Under the pieces are notes generated by a model. It made no database searches. It was not told the origin of the DNA and saw only the letters and a list, made by a program, of their open reading frames with translations. Shown in pieces: positions 9,339 to 18,407 of a DNA stretch of 64,000 nt (position 1 is the first letter of the stretch; every line of letters begins with the position of its first letter). Origin of the DNA: Sphingomonas xanthus (GTDB taxonomy: Bacteria; Pseudomonadota; Alphaproteobacteria; Sphingomonadales; Sphingomonadaceae); contig NZ_CP041659.1 of the NCBI RefSeq assembly GCF_007998985.1, forward strand, positions 1,548,001-1,612,000, read 5' to 3'. A program made the position numbers and the translations under genes.

Positions 9339-9388
9339 GCAATCCGCGTCGAACTGCCTAGAGCCCGGGGCAGCGAAGGGAGCGACCA

Positions 9389-10090
9389 ATGATTGAAGCC
9401 GAATGGTGGGACTATGACGATGCCGACGAGATGGCTGATGCTGTTGCCGGCGATATCGGCTTCATCATCGAAAGCGCGCTCGATGCCCGCGGCGAGGCAC
9501 TGATTGCAGTCCCAGGCGGCCGGACCCCGCTGCCGATCTACCAGCGGCTGGCGAAGGCCAAGCTCAACTGGAAAAAGGTTACGATCATCCCGACCGATGA
9601 CCGGCTGGTCCCATTGTCCGATGACCGGTCCAATGTGCGGGCCATAGCCCAGGCTTTCTTGCCGACCGGTGCCCGGGTGTTTCCGATCACCAGCGACATC
9701 GACGACTATAAGCTTGCCGGGAACAGCGCCAACGCCAAGCTCAACGAACTGAAGTTCCCGCTCGACCTCGCCTGGCTGGGCGTCGGCGGGGACGGTCATA
9801 CCGCCTCGATCTTCGATGGTCCTGACCTCGACGAAGCGCTCAACGCGCCAAAGGGTCGTCATGCCATCGGTGTGATGCCGGACCCCATGCCGTCCGATGT
9901 TCCGGTCGCCCGCGTCACCCTGACCCGCTCGGCGATTCTGTCGGCGCGCACCGTGCTGATTACCGTGACCGGCGATGCGAAGAAGGCCCTGCTCGAAGGC
10001 GCAATCGCCGACGGCCAATCGTCGAAACTGCCCATCGGACGCGTGCTTGCCGAGGCCGAGCAGCCGATCGACATTCACTGGAGCGCCTGA
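9389..10090 (+). CDS. pgl: 6-phosphogluconolactonase
   Basis: A 233-residue DevB-type lactonase hydrolysing 6-phosphogluconolactone to 6-phosphogluconate, the step between Zwf and Edd. Family landmarks are VPGGRTPLPIYQRL (residues 43-56), PTDDRLVPLSDDRSN, LAWLGVGGDGHTASIFDG with the catalytic His, and RVTLT near the end. An AAGGGAG site precedes the ATG. It completes glucose-to-pyruvate chemistry in this cluster, separated from eda by the TonB-like gene. Confidence 0.93.
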   Translation: MIEAEWWDYDDADEMADAVAGDIGFIIESALDARGEALIAVPGGRTPLPIYQRLAKAKLNWKKVTIIPTDDRLVPLSDDRSNVRAIAQAFLPTGARVFPITSDIDDYKLAGNSANAKLNELKFPLDLAWLGVGGDGHTASIFDGPDLDEALNAPKGRHAIGVMPDPMPSDVPVARVTLTRSAILSARTVLITVTGDAKKALLEGAIADGQSSKLPIGRVLAEAEQPIDIHWSA

Positions 10091-10229
10091 CCGGGCAGCG
10101 GTGTGCCGGGGCCCAGCGCGTGGACTCGCGCGGGCCGCCGCCGCCTTTTCACCGATTGCTCACCACGACCTCATGCCGCTCATTGGCCTGCGGCGTAGTG
10201 TGGACGCTCCCGAACCATGTGGAGCGACA

Positions 10230-10754
10230 ATGATGGTGACTTTCGTGCGTGCCGGGCGCGGCCGCATTCGGCTGATCGCATGGGTGGCGGCATCCGCGCT
10301 GATACTGGGACCGCTTGCGGCGCTGAAAGCTGCGGATCCGACCGCTTGGGCGATCGAGGATTTGCCCTTCGCCTTGCTAATGGTGCTCGCGGTGGGCGGC
10401 GCGCTCGAGTGCGCCGTCCATATTCCCCGGCGCCTGGCCTATCGCGCCGGCCTCGCCCTGGCGGTCGGCCCCATGGCGCTCCTGACGCTGGGCAATCTGG
10501 CTGTCGGGTTCGCGGGGTCGGAAGAAAATGCGATCAACGCGCTTTTTTTCATCGTCCCGCTGATCGCAGTCCTCGGCGCAGTCATGGGCGGGTTTCGTTC
10601 ACGGAGCCTGGCAGTGACCATGCTTGCCGCGGCCACCGTACAATTAGCCTTGGGAATCTACGCGTTCGTCCATGGCTATTTCACCGGCCCGCTGACCGTC
10701 GCCTTCACAAGCCTATGGTTGGCATCGGCCTTGCTGTTCCGACGGGCGACCTGA
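10230..10754 (+). CDS. Uncharacterised multi-pass membrane protein
   Basis: A 174-residue hydrophobic protein with about five predicted membrane helices, separated by short basic loops (for example HIPRRLAYRAG). No catalytic motif is visible and I do not recognise a family. The tandem ATG ATG at 10230/10233 follows a GGAG site; in-frame sequence upstream reads back into pgl and is noncoding-like. It is 139 bases after pgl, so possibly a separate transcript. It faces the MFS gene convergently. Confidence 0.6.
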   Translation: MMVTFVRAGRGRIRLIAWVAASALILGPLAALKAADPTAWAIEDLPFALLMVLAVGGALECAVHIPRRLAYRAGLALAVGPMALLTLGNLAVGFAGSEENAINALFFIVPLIAVLGAVMGGFRSRSLAVTMLAAATVQLALGIYAFVHGYFTGPLTVAFTSLWLASALLFRRAT

Positions 10755-10818
10755 AGCTCGGCCTGCTGCGCGACCGCCAACAGACCCGCCGGTGGTGACC
10801 ATTGCGCCGTCCTTTTGG

Positions 10819-12453
10819 TCAGCATTCATCCAGCGGCTTGCCGCGGGTCTCCTTGAGGAAGAATATCGTCACCACGGCGCTTAGGGCGGTGAACGCCACC
10901 GCATACCAAAGCCCCGCATAGATATCGCCGGTCATGGCCACCAGCGCGAAGCTGGTAACCGGCAAGAACCCACCGACCCAGCCGGTGCCGACATGGTAAG
11001 GCAGGCTCATCGCCGTATAGCGGATGCGGGTCGGGAACATTTCGACCAGCGCCGCCGCCTGCGGCCCGTAAAGCGCAGTCGCGGCGACCACCAGCAGCAG
11101 CAATACCGACAGCAAAATCGGCATGTCGACCGCTTTCGGATCGGCCGACTTCGGATAGCCGGCGGTTTCCAGCACGCCGTTGACCGCCGCGGCGACATTC
11201 GCCTTGTGCGCCTTGAGGTCGCCGACCGTCTCACCGCCGGGCACCGGCACCGCCTGCTGGCCGGCAAGGATGCGCGTCTGGCCATCGCCCGACGCGCGCG
11301 TCGAATAAGCGATGCCCCGGGCGATCAGGGTCGACTTGGCGATGTCGCACGCGCTGGTGAACTTGGCCGTTCCGGTAGGGTCGAACTGCGAGGAGCAGCT
11401 GGCAAGGTCGGTCTCAACCAGCACTGGCTGACGCTCCTGCGCGGCGACCAGCGCTGGGTTGGTCGCTTCGGCGATGAGGTGCGAACCGGGAAAGTAGAGC
11501 GCAAGTGCAAGCAGCATCCCGCCCAGCATCACCGGCTTTCGGCCGACCCGATCGCTAAGCCAGCCGAAGAAGACGTAAAGCGGCGCGCTGACCACCGTCA
11601 TGATGATCAGCAACATGTCCTTGGTCGCGCCGGGAAGTCCTAGCGATTTTTCCAGGAACACCTGCATGTAGAAGAAGGTGAAATACCAAACCGCCCCTTG
11701 CGCGCACATGATGCCGAAGAAGGCTATGGCGACCCGGCGCAGGCTGTCGCGCGTAGCGAAACTTTCGCGAAGTGGGGCCTTGCTGGTCGCGCCTTCGGCC
11801 TTCAGCTTCGCGAACTCCGGGCTTTCGGACAGCTTCACGCGCATCCACACCGAAATCGCCAAAAGCAGGATCGAAACGAGGAATGGAATTCGCCAGCCCC
11901 ACGCTTCGAATACCTGCTCGCCGAGCATGGTACGGGTGGCGAAGATGACCAGAAGCGCGGCAAGCAGGCCGAACGACGCCGACGACTGAATCCAGCCGGT
12001 GGCCGCGCCGCGCTTGTCGTTATCGGCATGCTCCGCGACATAGATCGCAGCGCCGCCATATTCGCCGCCAAGCGCAGTCCCCTGGCAGATGCGCAGGATT
12101 ATCAGCAGGATCGGGGCAATGATCCCTGCCTGGGCATAGGTCGGGAGCAGGCCGATGGCGAAGGTTGCTCCCCCCATCAGGCTGACGGTGGCCAGGAAGG
12201 TGGCCTTGCGTCCGATGCGGTCGCCCATTGCGCCGAAGATGATCGCGCCGAGCGGGCGGAAGGCAAAACCGACCGCGAACAAGGCCAGCGCAGCGACCAA
12301 TGCACCGGTGGGATCGAGCCCGGCGAGAAACACTTTGGCGATGACCGGCGTCAGCGAACCGAAGATGAAAAAATCATACCATTCGAACGCCGTCCCTGCC
12401 GACGAAGCAGTGACGACCCGGGCCATCGACCATGGCTTGGCCGCTTCGGACAT
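10819..12453 (-). CDS. MFS transporter, metabolite:H+ symporter (MHS) type
   Basis: A 544-residue permease. The N-terminal block FEWYDFFIFGSL, the first-loop signature GDRIGRK and the second-half signature GWLSDRVGRKP are those of the metabolite:H+ symporter group (relatives of ProP, ShiA, KgtP). Between the third-last and second-last helix groups lies an extra soluble region of roughly 100 residues (around 355-455) with Cys residues in DLASCSSQF and TSACDIAK. The ATG at 12453 has an AGGGGGAGG site. It is the last gene of a minus-strand run after the alcohol dehydrogenase and DUF3833 lipoprotein. Substrate not determinable. Confidence 0.85.
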   Translation of the reverse strand: MSEAAKPWSMARVVTASSAGTAFEWYDFFIFGSLTPVIAKVFLAGLDPTGALVAALALFAVGFAFRPLGAIIFGAMGDRIGRKATFLATVSLMGGATFAIGLLPTYAQAGIIAPILLIILRICQGTALGGEYGGAAIYVAEHADNDKRGAATGWIQSSASFGLLAALLVIFATRTMLGEQVFEAWGWRIPFLVSILLLAISVWMRVKLSESPEFAKLKAEGATSKAPLRESFATRDSLRRVAIAFFGIMCAQGAVWYFTFFYMQVFLEKSLGLPGATKDMLLIIMTVVSAPLYVFFGWLSDRVGRKPVMLGGMLLALALYFPGSHLIAEATNPALVAAQERQPVLVETDLASCSSQFDPTGTAKFTSACDIAKSTLIARGIAYSTRASGDGQTRILAGQQAVPVPGGETVGDLKAHKANVAAAVNGVLETAGYPKSADPKAVDMPILLSVLLLLVVAATALYGPQAAALVEMFPTRIRYTAMSLPYHVGTGWVGGFLPVTSFALVAMTGDIYAGLWYAVAFTALSAVVTIFFLKETRGKPLDEC

Positions 12454-12479
12454 TTGCTGATCCTCCCCCTTCCGGCCGG

Positions 12480-12989
12480 TCATGTGGCCGGAGACTTGCG
12501 GGCGATCCTTTCGTCAAGGCGGGCGACATTCAAGCCCCATTTGTAGATGTCGAGCCGGTTATGCACGATTCCGTCCATCCCGAGCGTCAATGTCTGGCGA
12601 ACGCGGTAATCCTCGGTGGCGTAGCGGATCGTCATGCGATTGCCCTGGACCGCCGCTTCTACCGGCCCGACCGCCTCGGTCAGCGATCCCGTAAAGCGGC
12701 CTTTGCCCATCGGCCAGATCGTCCAGCGCCGCTCCCGAACCGCTTCACCCTCAAGGTGAAGGAGCTGGTCCAGCCTCAGGCCGCCGCCGGGAAGCTTGCG
12801 CCCGACACTGGATACCGACAGCGGCTGCGAGTTGCCGACCAGCTTGTGAAGCGCGCCCCTGCCTTCGGTATAACCGGCGAAAAAGGCGATCGGATCGAGC
12901 TTCGGTTGTGCATCCGCCCGCGGCCGGTCGGCCGATGGCAGGCAAGCGGCAAGCCATAGCGCGGGAATAAGCGGCGCGAAGATCCTCAA
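12480..12989 (-). CDS. DUF3833 family lipoprotein
   Basis: A 169-residue protein with a short signal sequence ending in a lipobox (ALWLAAC; Cys16 is the predicted lipidation site). The mature part matches DUF3833: DPIAFFAGYTEGRGAL near residue 32, WTIWPMGKGRFTGSLTEAVG around 90, and NRLDIYKWGLNVARLDE at the C-terminus. The family is of unknown function, probably a lipocalin-like beta barrel facing the periplasm. It overlaps the alcohol dehydrogenase stop by four bases (ATGA), so the two are co-translated. Confidence 0.82.
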   Translation of the reverse strand: MRIFAPLIPALWLAACLPSADRPRADAQPKLDPIAFFAGYTEGRGALHKLVGNSQPLSVSSVGRKLPGGGLRLDQLLHLEGEAVRERRWTIWPMGKGRFTGSLTEAVGPVEAAVQGNRMTIRYATEDYRVRQTLTLGMDGIVHNRLDIYKWGLNVARLDERIARKSPAT

Positions 12990-14035
12990 GTGCGTTGCGG
13001 CATTTCTATGACGAAGCGGTGTGGCGTGTCGCCGCGCGATAATTTGTCCCAGGCCTCGTTGATCTGGTCGGGACTGATCACCTCGATTTCGGGCATGACA
13101 TCATGCTCGGCGCAAAAATCCAGCATTTCCTGCGTCTCGCGGATACCGCCGATCTGCGATCCGGCGAGCGCCTTGTTGCCGAATACGATCCCGAATGTGC
13201 TGAGTTCGGGCAAGGGGCCGATCTGCCCGACGATGACCAGCTGGCCCTTCGGCTGAAGCAGCGCGAGATACGGCTGGACGTCATGCTTCACCGGGATGGT
13301 ATCGATGATCAGCGTGAAGCGCCCCTTGGCCGAGCGCATCGCCGCCTCGTCGGTCGACACCAGCACATCCCTAGCGCCAATCGCCCGCGCGGCATCGGCC
13401 TTGGACGGGGAGGTCGTCAGCACCGTCACCTCGGCGCCCATCGCCGTGGCCAGCTTGACCGCCATATGCCCCAGCCCGCCGAGGCCGGCGACGGCGACCT
13501 TGTCGCCGGCCTTGACCTTCCATTGGCGCAGCGGTGAGTAGGTGGTGATGCCCGCGCACAGCAGCGGAGCGGCCCTGGCCATGTCCATTCCGTCGGGGAT
13601 CCGGCAGACGAATTCCTCGCGGACCACCAGACTTTCTGCATAGCCGCCAAAGGTGATCGATCCGTCCTGCCGGTCCTTGGCCGAATAGGTGAAGGTCGGC
13701 ATTTCGACGCAGAAATGTTCCTCGCCTTCGGAGCAAGGGGGACATTTCAGGCAGGAATCGACCAGGCAGCCGACGGCGACGCGATCGCCTTCCCGATATC
13801 GGGTGACGGCCGACCCGACTGCAGTCACCGTGCCGACGATCTCGTGCCCCGGCACCATCGGGTAGAGGCTCATTCCCCAGTCGTTATGGGCAAAGTGGAG
13901 GTCGGAATGGCAGATGCCGCAATGGCTGACCCTGATCGCGACATCTTCGGGCCGAAGGTCGCGGCGCTCGATGGTCATCGGGGTGACAGGCGCCCTGTCA
14001 TCGGTCACGCCCCAGGCCTGGGTGGCGGTCGTCAT
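12986..14035 (-). CDS. Zinc-dependent NAD(P) alcohol dehydrogenase (CAD/YahK-like)
   Basis: A 349-residue medium-chain dehydrogenase/reductase that interconverts primary alcohols and aldehydes. Catalytic zinc ligands are Cys in SHCGICHSDLHF and His in the MVPGHEIVGTV motif; the four structural-zinc cysteines lie in CLVDSCLKCPPCSEGEEHFC. The Rossmann fingerprint is VAGLGGLGHMAVKLA. This layout is that of the cinnamyl-alcohol-dehydrogenase-like branch, usually NADPH-linked aldehyde reductases. A GAGGAG site precedes the ATG. It follows the CoA-ester lyase by 22 bases and overlaps the DUF3833 gene. Confidence 0.9.
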   Translation of the reverse strand: MTTATQAWGVTDDRAPVTPMTIERRDLRPEDVAIRVSHCGICHSDLHFAHNDWGMSLYPMVPGHEIVGTVTAVGSAVTRYREGDRVAVGCLVDSCLKCPPCSEGEEHFCVEMPTFTYSAKDRQDGSITFGGYAESLVVREEFVCRIPDGMDMARAAPLLCAGITTYSPLRQWKVKAGDKVAVAGLGGLGHMAVKLATAMGAEVTVLTTSPSKADAARAIGARDVLVSTDEAAMRSAKGRFTLIIDTIPVKHDVQPYLALLQPKGQLVIVGQIGPLPELSTFGIVFGNKALAGSQIGGIRETQEMLDFCAEHDVMPEIEVISPDQINEAWDKLSRGDTPHRFVIEMPQRT

Positions 14036-14057
14036 CGCAGCAGCTCCTCGTTTTTGT

Positions 14058-14909
14058 CTATCGGACCCTCATCAACAGTCTTTTCGCCTGCAGGAGGTGC
14101 GGACGGTCTACCATCTTTCCGTCGATCGACAGCACGCCCGCGCTAGGCTGTGCCGCAAAGGCGTCGGCGATTGCCCGGGCATGGGCAATCTCGTCGGATG
14201 ACGGGGTGAATGCGGCGTTGATCGGCCCGACCTGCGCCGGATGGATGGCAAGCTTCCCGGTGAACCCTTCCGCTGCCGCGGCGCGGGCTTCGGCAACCAG
14301 CCCCTCCTCGTCGCGGAAGTTGGCGAACACGCCGTCGACGGGCTGCACTTCGGCTGCGACCGCGCCGGCGAGGGTCAGTGAGCGGGCCAGCCGATAGGTG
14401 AAGGCGAGCTCGCCATCGGCTCCGAATTTGGAGCTTGCGCCCAGTGCCGCGCTGAGGTCTTCGGCGCCCCAGCTCATGGCGAACAGCACCGGAGAGCAGT
14501 CGCGATAGCTCAGCAGGCTGAACAGCGACGCCGCGGTTTCGGTGACGATGGCGTGGATCGGCAGGCTTCGCGGCGCAAGCGCGGCGGCAAGGTCGGCGAC
14601 ATCGTCCCCGCTCTGGGCCTTGGGCAGAACAATCCCGTCAATGTCGAAATCGTCGAGCGCGGCAAGGTCTTCGTCATGCGCGTCGCAGCCGATCGGGTTG
14701 ATCCTTACCCAACGCTGCGGACCATCATCGCCCCGCTGCGGAAGAAGGCCAAGCAGTTCGCGGGCCAGTGCTTTTTGGGCCGGTGCGACGCTGTCTTCGA
14801 GGTCGAAGATGACCGCGTCGGCCTCGCTGCCGATGGCCTTCATCACCTTCTTGTTGCTGTCGGCCGGGACGAACAGCCAGCTGCGCGGCGGTGGCGCCTG
14901 CGGGATCAT
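14058..14909 (-). CDS. HpcH/HpaI aldolase/citrate lyase family protein (CoA-ester lyase)
   Basis: A 283-residue CitE-like TIM-barrel lyase. Signatures: [17 protein letters not shown] at the N-terminus, [11 protein letters not shown] with the metal-binding Glu-Asp, [31 protein letters not shown], and [13 protein letters not shown] near the C-terminus. Relatives cleave or hydrolyse malyl-, methylmalyl- or citramalyl-CoA. The ATG at 14909 overlaps the MaoC stop (ATGA) and begins the family N-terminus; a longer start at 14951 would intrude on MaoC. Coupling with a MaoC hydratase suggests consecutive hydration and cleavage of an unsaturated CoA ester (inference). Confidence 0.87.
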   Translation of the reverse strand: MIPQAPPPRSWLFVPADSNKKVMKAIGSEADAVIFDLEDSVAPAQKALARELLGLLPQRGDDGPQRWVRINPIGCDAHDEDLAALDDFDIDGIVLPKAQSGDDVADLAAALAPRSLPIHAIVTETAASLFSLLSYRDCSPVLFAMSWGAEDLSAALGASSKFGADGELAFTYRLARSLTLAGAVAAEVQPVDGVFANFRDEEGLVAEARAAAAEGFTGKLAIHPAQVGPINAAFTPSSDEIAHARAIADAFAAQPSAGVLSIDGKMVDRPHLLQAKRLLMRVR

Positions 14910-15358
14910 GCCGGTTTCTTGTGGAGCAGCGCGGATCGCTTCATCGAGCAAACCGTCTCGTCGCGCTGGTTCACCGCCCGATGCTCCCAGGTCACGATGC
15001 CCGCGGTCGACCGCGAGGCGCTTTCGCGCAGCGCCACGACCTCGCTTTCGATGCGCAGCGTGTCGCCGATGAACACGGGCTTAGGAAATTTCACCTCGTC
15101 GAATCCCAGATTGGCGATCAGCGTCCCGAGCGTCGTTTCACCAACCGAGACGCCCACCGCCAGGCTGAAGGTGAAGCAGCTGTTGACGAGAATCTGCCCG
15201 AATTCGCTCGCCCTTGCCGCCCCTGCATCAAGGTGCAGCGGCTGCGGATTGTGGGTCAGTGTCGAAAAGAGGAGATTGTCGGTTTCGGTGACCGTGCGGC
15301 TGATCGGGTGGGCGACCATGTCACCGACCTGCCATTCGTCGAAATAGCGTCCTGCCAT
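14906..15358 (-). CDS. MaoC family (R)-enoyl-CoA hydratase-like protein
   Basis: A 150-residue single hot-dog domain protein. The hydratase signature Asp/His pair is seen in the segment [19 protein letters not shown], with supporting [21 protein letters not shown]. The size suits a small MaoC dehydratase, not the double-domain mesaconyl-CoA hydratase. The stop overlaps the CoA-ester lyase start. Probable role: hydration of a short enoyl- or mesaconyl-like CoA ester that the lyase then uses. An AAGG-rich stretch precedes the ATG. Confidence 0.86.
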   Translation of the reverse strand: MAGRYFDEWQVGDMVAHPISRTVTETDNLLFSTLTHNPQPLHLDAGAARASEFGQILVNSCFTFSLAVGVSVGETTLGTLIANLGFDEVKFPKPVFIGDTLRIESEVVALRESASRSTAGIVTWEHRAVNQRDETVCSMKRSALLHKKPA

Positions 15359-15389
15359 GGCCTTGCCTTAGGGCAGGTCCCGCCCGGCC

Positions 15390-15647
15390 TCAAGCGGCGC
15401 CGAGCTTGGCTTTAAGCTCGCACATGCCGATCCGCTCGATAGCATGGGCTCGGTCCTCGGCGCGGACGACGTTGGCGATATGACCGATCATCTGGCCGAC
15501 GATGTCGACCGCCTGCAGCGCGACTCCATGCTCGGCAACCACCTCGGGGCTCATCGCCAGTTCGTCGCCCATCGCCACCAGCAGATCGCGGGCATTATCG
15601 AGCTCGGCAGCGAGCAATCGGTCAAGTGGAGTCGGCGGGCAGGCCAT
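15390..15647 (-). CDS. Small conserved-looking hypothetical protein
   Basis: An 85-residue, helical, mildly acidic protein with no signal peptide. It carries a leading MACPPTPLDRLLAAELDNAR and a central segment QAVDIVGQMIGHIANVVRAE. I do not recognise a family. The start at 15647 lies 26 bases after the transketolase stop; in-frame sequence further upstream overlaps that gene and is not used. Its place between the AceE-like enzyme and the MaoC gene suggests it belongs to the same operon. Confidence 0.6.
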   Translation of the reverse strand: MACPPTPLDRLLAAELDNARDLLVAMGDELAMSPEVVAEHGVALQAVDIVGQMIGHIANVVRAEDRAHAIERIGMCELKAKLGAA

Positions 15648-15672
15648 TCCGCGATGGCTAGGACGGCGATGC

Positions 15673-17994
15673 TTAAGAAGCGGTTTGCGGCAGCAGAAGT
15701 TCGGCGATTCCCTCGGTGATCGCGGCGCCGTCAAGGCGGTAGGCGGCATATAGTTCGGGCAGGCTGCCGGTCTGGCCGAACCGGTCGACACCCAGCGGGG
15801 CGACGCGATTACCGCGTACGCCGCCAAGCCAGCTCAAGGAAGCGGGGGCGGCATCACACAGGGTGACGAGGCCGGCGCCGGGCCTGATGCGGGACAGCAG
15901 CTGTTCGACATGGCTCGGTCTCCGGCGGCCAGACCAGCGCGCCGCCTGCGCAGCTGTCCAGTCACGGTGCAGCAGGTTGGGGGAGGTGACGCTGAGGAGG
16001 CCTAGGCCAGGGATATCGCCGCGCAGTTCCTCCCACGCCGCCAGCGCCTCGGGCATCAGAGCGCCCATGGCGACGATCGCCGCCTCGGCACCGGTGCCCG
16101 GCTCCTTGAGCCAATAGCCGCCCTTCAGAGCGCCATCCTTCCACATGTCGTCGGTCCGGCCGGTCTGGATCAGCGAACGGGTGGACAGGCGCAAATAGGT
16201 GGATTCGCCGGCCGGATCATCGATCAGGCGGAAGGCCAATTCCATCATCGCCGCCAGTTCGTCCGCGAAGGCGGGCTCATAGTGACGCAGGCCCGGCTGG
16301 CCGAGCGCGATCAAGGGCGGGTTGATCGACTGGTGTGCGCCGCCTTCGGGGCCCAGCGTCAGGCCCGAGGGGGTGGCCACCAGAAGGAAGCGGGCGTCCT
16401 GATAACAGCCATAATTGAGGCTATCGAGGCCGCGGGCAATGAACGGATCGTAAAGCGTCCCGATCGGAACCAGCCTTTCGCCGAACAGATCGCCCGACAT
16501 GCCGAGCGCGGCCAGCATCAGGAAGAGGTTTGATTCGGCGATCCCCAATTCAATATGCTGGCCCTTGTTTGTCCCCGACCATTTTTGCGCGGAAGGAATC
16601 TTTGCGGCTGCGAAAACGTCAGCCATGTCGCGGCGCTTGAACAGGCCGCGCTGGTTCACGAAACCGCCGAGGTTGGTCGAAACCGTGACGTCGGGGGAGG
16701 TGGTGACGATACGGTCGGCGAGCGGGTGGCCCGACTTTGCAAGGTCGAGGAGAATTCGCCCGAACGCCGCCTGGGTCGACTGTTCCTCACCTTGGGGAGC
16801 GGGGATTGCGGGGACGCTGAGCTGGCCAAAGCTGCGGTCGCGCTTGGTCCTCGTAATGCGAGTGCGGTCGAGAACGGCCTCGACGGCAGAGCGGGCATTG
16901 CCGCCAAGTCCGGCGAGCGGTTCCCATTCCTCGCCCGGCGTCACGCCCATCGCGTCGCGCAGCGCATGGGCCTGGGTCGGGTTCATCAGCCCGGCGTGAT
17001 TGTCCTTGTGTCCCGCGAAAGGCAGACCGAAGCCTTTTACCGTCCAGGCGACGAACAGGGTCGGCACATCGTCCCTCGCAGCGTCGAAGGCTTCGACGAG
17101 GCTATCCATGCAATGACCGCCAAGGTCGCTCATCAACCCCGCAAGCGAATCATCGTCATGGGCCTTGAGGAACGCTGCCGCTTTTTTGCCGAGGTCGGCC
17201 TCGATCCGCGCGCGCCACGCCTTGCCGCCCTGGTAGAGCAGTGCCGAATGGTCCGCGTTGGGCAGCGCGTCCAGCCAGTCGGCAAGGGCCGGATGTTCGG
17301 CCAGCGCCCCTTTCAACTTCTTGCCGTGGCGGAGTTCGACCGTGCGCCAGCCGCAGCTGCGGAAAATCTCGTCGAACCGTTCGAACATCCGGTCCTGCGA
17401 AGTCGCGTCGAGGCTCTGCCGGTTATAATCGACGATCCACCAGCAATTGCGGATGTCATGCTTGTGCGCTTCAATCAGGCATTCGTAGATATTGCCTTCG
17501 TCGAGTTCGGCATCGCCGATCAGCGCTACGAACCGGCCGCGGTCTTCCTCCGCCATCAGCCCATGGGCGGTGAGATAATCCTGCACCAGCGAGCCGAATG
17601 CGGTTATTGCGACGCCCAGTCCGACCGAGCCAGTGGAGAAATCTACCGGGATCCGGTCCTTGGTTCGGCTGGGATAGCTTTGCATGCCGCCGAAGCCGCG
17701 AAAATTCTGCAGCTGATCGAGCGTCTGCGAACCCAGCAGGTAATGGATTGCGTGCAGTACTGGGCCGGCATGGGGTTTTACCGCGACCCGGTCGTTGGGG
17801 CCCAGAGCATGGAAATAGAGCGCGGCCATGATCGCGGTCATCGACGCGCAGCTTGCCTGGTGCCCCCCGACCTTCAGCCCGTCGGCGCTGTCGCGAACAT
17901 GGTTGGCATGGTGGATGGTCCAGGCCGACAGGAAGCGCAGCCGATCGTCGAGCGATTTCAGGGCAGCGATGTCGGGGGAAGCAGGCTTTAGCAT
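15673..17994 (-). CDS. AceE-like thiamine-dependent transketolase/2-oxoacid dehydrogenase E1
   Basis: A 773-residue thiamine diphosphate enzyme with the two-domain plan of homodimeric pyruvate dehydrogenase E1 and transketolase, but about 110 residues shorter than AceE (near 890). Visible: KVGGHQASCASM near residue 43, KPHAGPVLHAIHYLLG, the ThDP/Mg motif running from GDAELDEGN to VDYNRQSLD, the second-domain HIELGIAESNLFLMLAALGM with the activating Glu, and GLDRFGQTGS-type C-terminal sequence. No lipoyl-E2 partner of AceE type is nearby; instead MaoC and CoA-lyase genes follow. The ATG at 17994 is preferred over TTG at 18000 and sits 7 bases after a TAGGGC -10 (likely leaderless). Confidence 0.8.
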   Translation of the reverse strand: MLKPASPDIAALKSLDDRLRFLSAWTIHHANHVRDSADGLKVGGHQASCASMTAIMAALYFHALGPNDRVAVKPHAGPVLHAIHYLLGSQTLDQLQNFRGFGGMQSYPSRTKDRIPVDFSTGSVGLGVAITAFGSLVQDYLTAHGLMAEEDRGRFVALIGDAELDEGNIYECLIEAHKHDIRNCWWIVDYNRQSLDATSQDRMFERFDEIFRSCGWRTVELRHGKKLKGALAEHPALADWLDALPNADHSALLYQGGKAWRARIEADLGKKAAAFLKAHDDDSLAGLMSDLGGHCMDSLVEAFDAARDDVPTLFVAWTVKGFGLPFAGHKDNHAGLMNPTQAHALRDAMGVTPGEEWEPLAGLGGNARSAVEAVLDRTRITRTKRDRSFGQLSVPAIPAPQGEEQSTQAAFGRILLDLAKSGHPLADRIVTTSPDVTVSTNLGGFVNQRGLFKRRDMADVFAAAKIPSAQKWSGTNKGQHIELGIAESNLFLMLAALGMSGDLFGERLVPIGTLYDPFIARGLDSLNYGCYQDARFLLVATPSGLTLGPEGGAHQSINPPLIALGQPGLRHYEPAFADELAAMMELAFRLIDDPAGESTYLRLSTRSLIQTGRTDDMWKDGALKGGYWLKEPGTGAEAAIVAMGALMPEALAAWEELRGDIPGLGLLSVTSPNLLHRDWTAAQAARWSGRRRPSHVEQLLSRIRPGAGLVTLCDAAPASLSWLGGVRGNRVAPLGVDRFGQTGSLPELYAAYRLDGAAITEGIAELLLPQTAS

Positions 17995-18044
17995 GGCCAA
18001 AGCCCTAGCGCGTCGGCGGCAACTGGCAAGGGGCGCTCAGCCGC

Positions 18045-18407
18045 TCAGCCCAGCCATAACCAGCCGAGCAGCACAAGCAGGCCGGTCCAGATGGCGATGA
18101 TCGCTGCGGCCGCGGTACGGCTCACCGGCCGCTCGGCCAGTTCGGCGCCCCTTGCGCGAAATTCGACGAGCAGCGGTGGGGGGATCAGCCGGACGGCGAG
18201 CCAGATCCCGGCCGGCACGATCAGCAGGTCGTCGAGGAGCCCCAGGACTGGAATAAAATCGGGAATCAGGTCGATCGGACTGAGGGCATAGGCAGCGACC
18301 GCACCGGCAATAAGCTTCGCGGGCAGGGGAGTGCGCGGATCACGCGCCGCGATCCACAGCGCCAGCACTTCGGCCTTCAGCGCTCGTACCCGGCTGCGCC
18401 AATTCAT
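18045..18407 (-). CDS. YkvA/DUF1232 family membrane protein
   Basis: A 120-residue protein with the DUF1232 signature [22 protein letters not shown] (interior positions 40-61; key residues SPIDLIPD). Two hydrophobic segments flank it, one in the DUF and one at the C-terminus ([18 protein letters not shown]). Function unknown; the family is widespread and membrane-associated. It overlaps the HxlR gene by four bases (ATGA). Confidence 0.85.
   Translation of the reverse strand: MNWRSRVRALKAEVLALWIAARDPRTPLPAKLIAGAVAAYALSPIDLIPDFIPVLGLLDDLLIVPAGIWLAVRLIPPPLLVEFRARGAELAERPVSRTAAAAIIAIWTGLLVLLGWLWLG

Noticed and set aside
10091..10229. A possible terminator between pgl and the membrane protein
   Set aside because: Only partial GGCA/TGCC pairing is present. 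No stable stem was found.
16555..17991. A 478-codon plus-strand open frame
   Set aside because: Antisense to the AceE-like gene with its ThDP motif intact; arginine-rich shadow.
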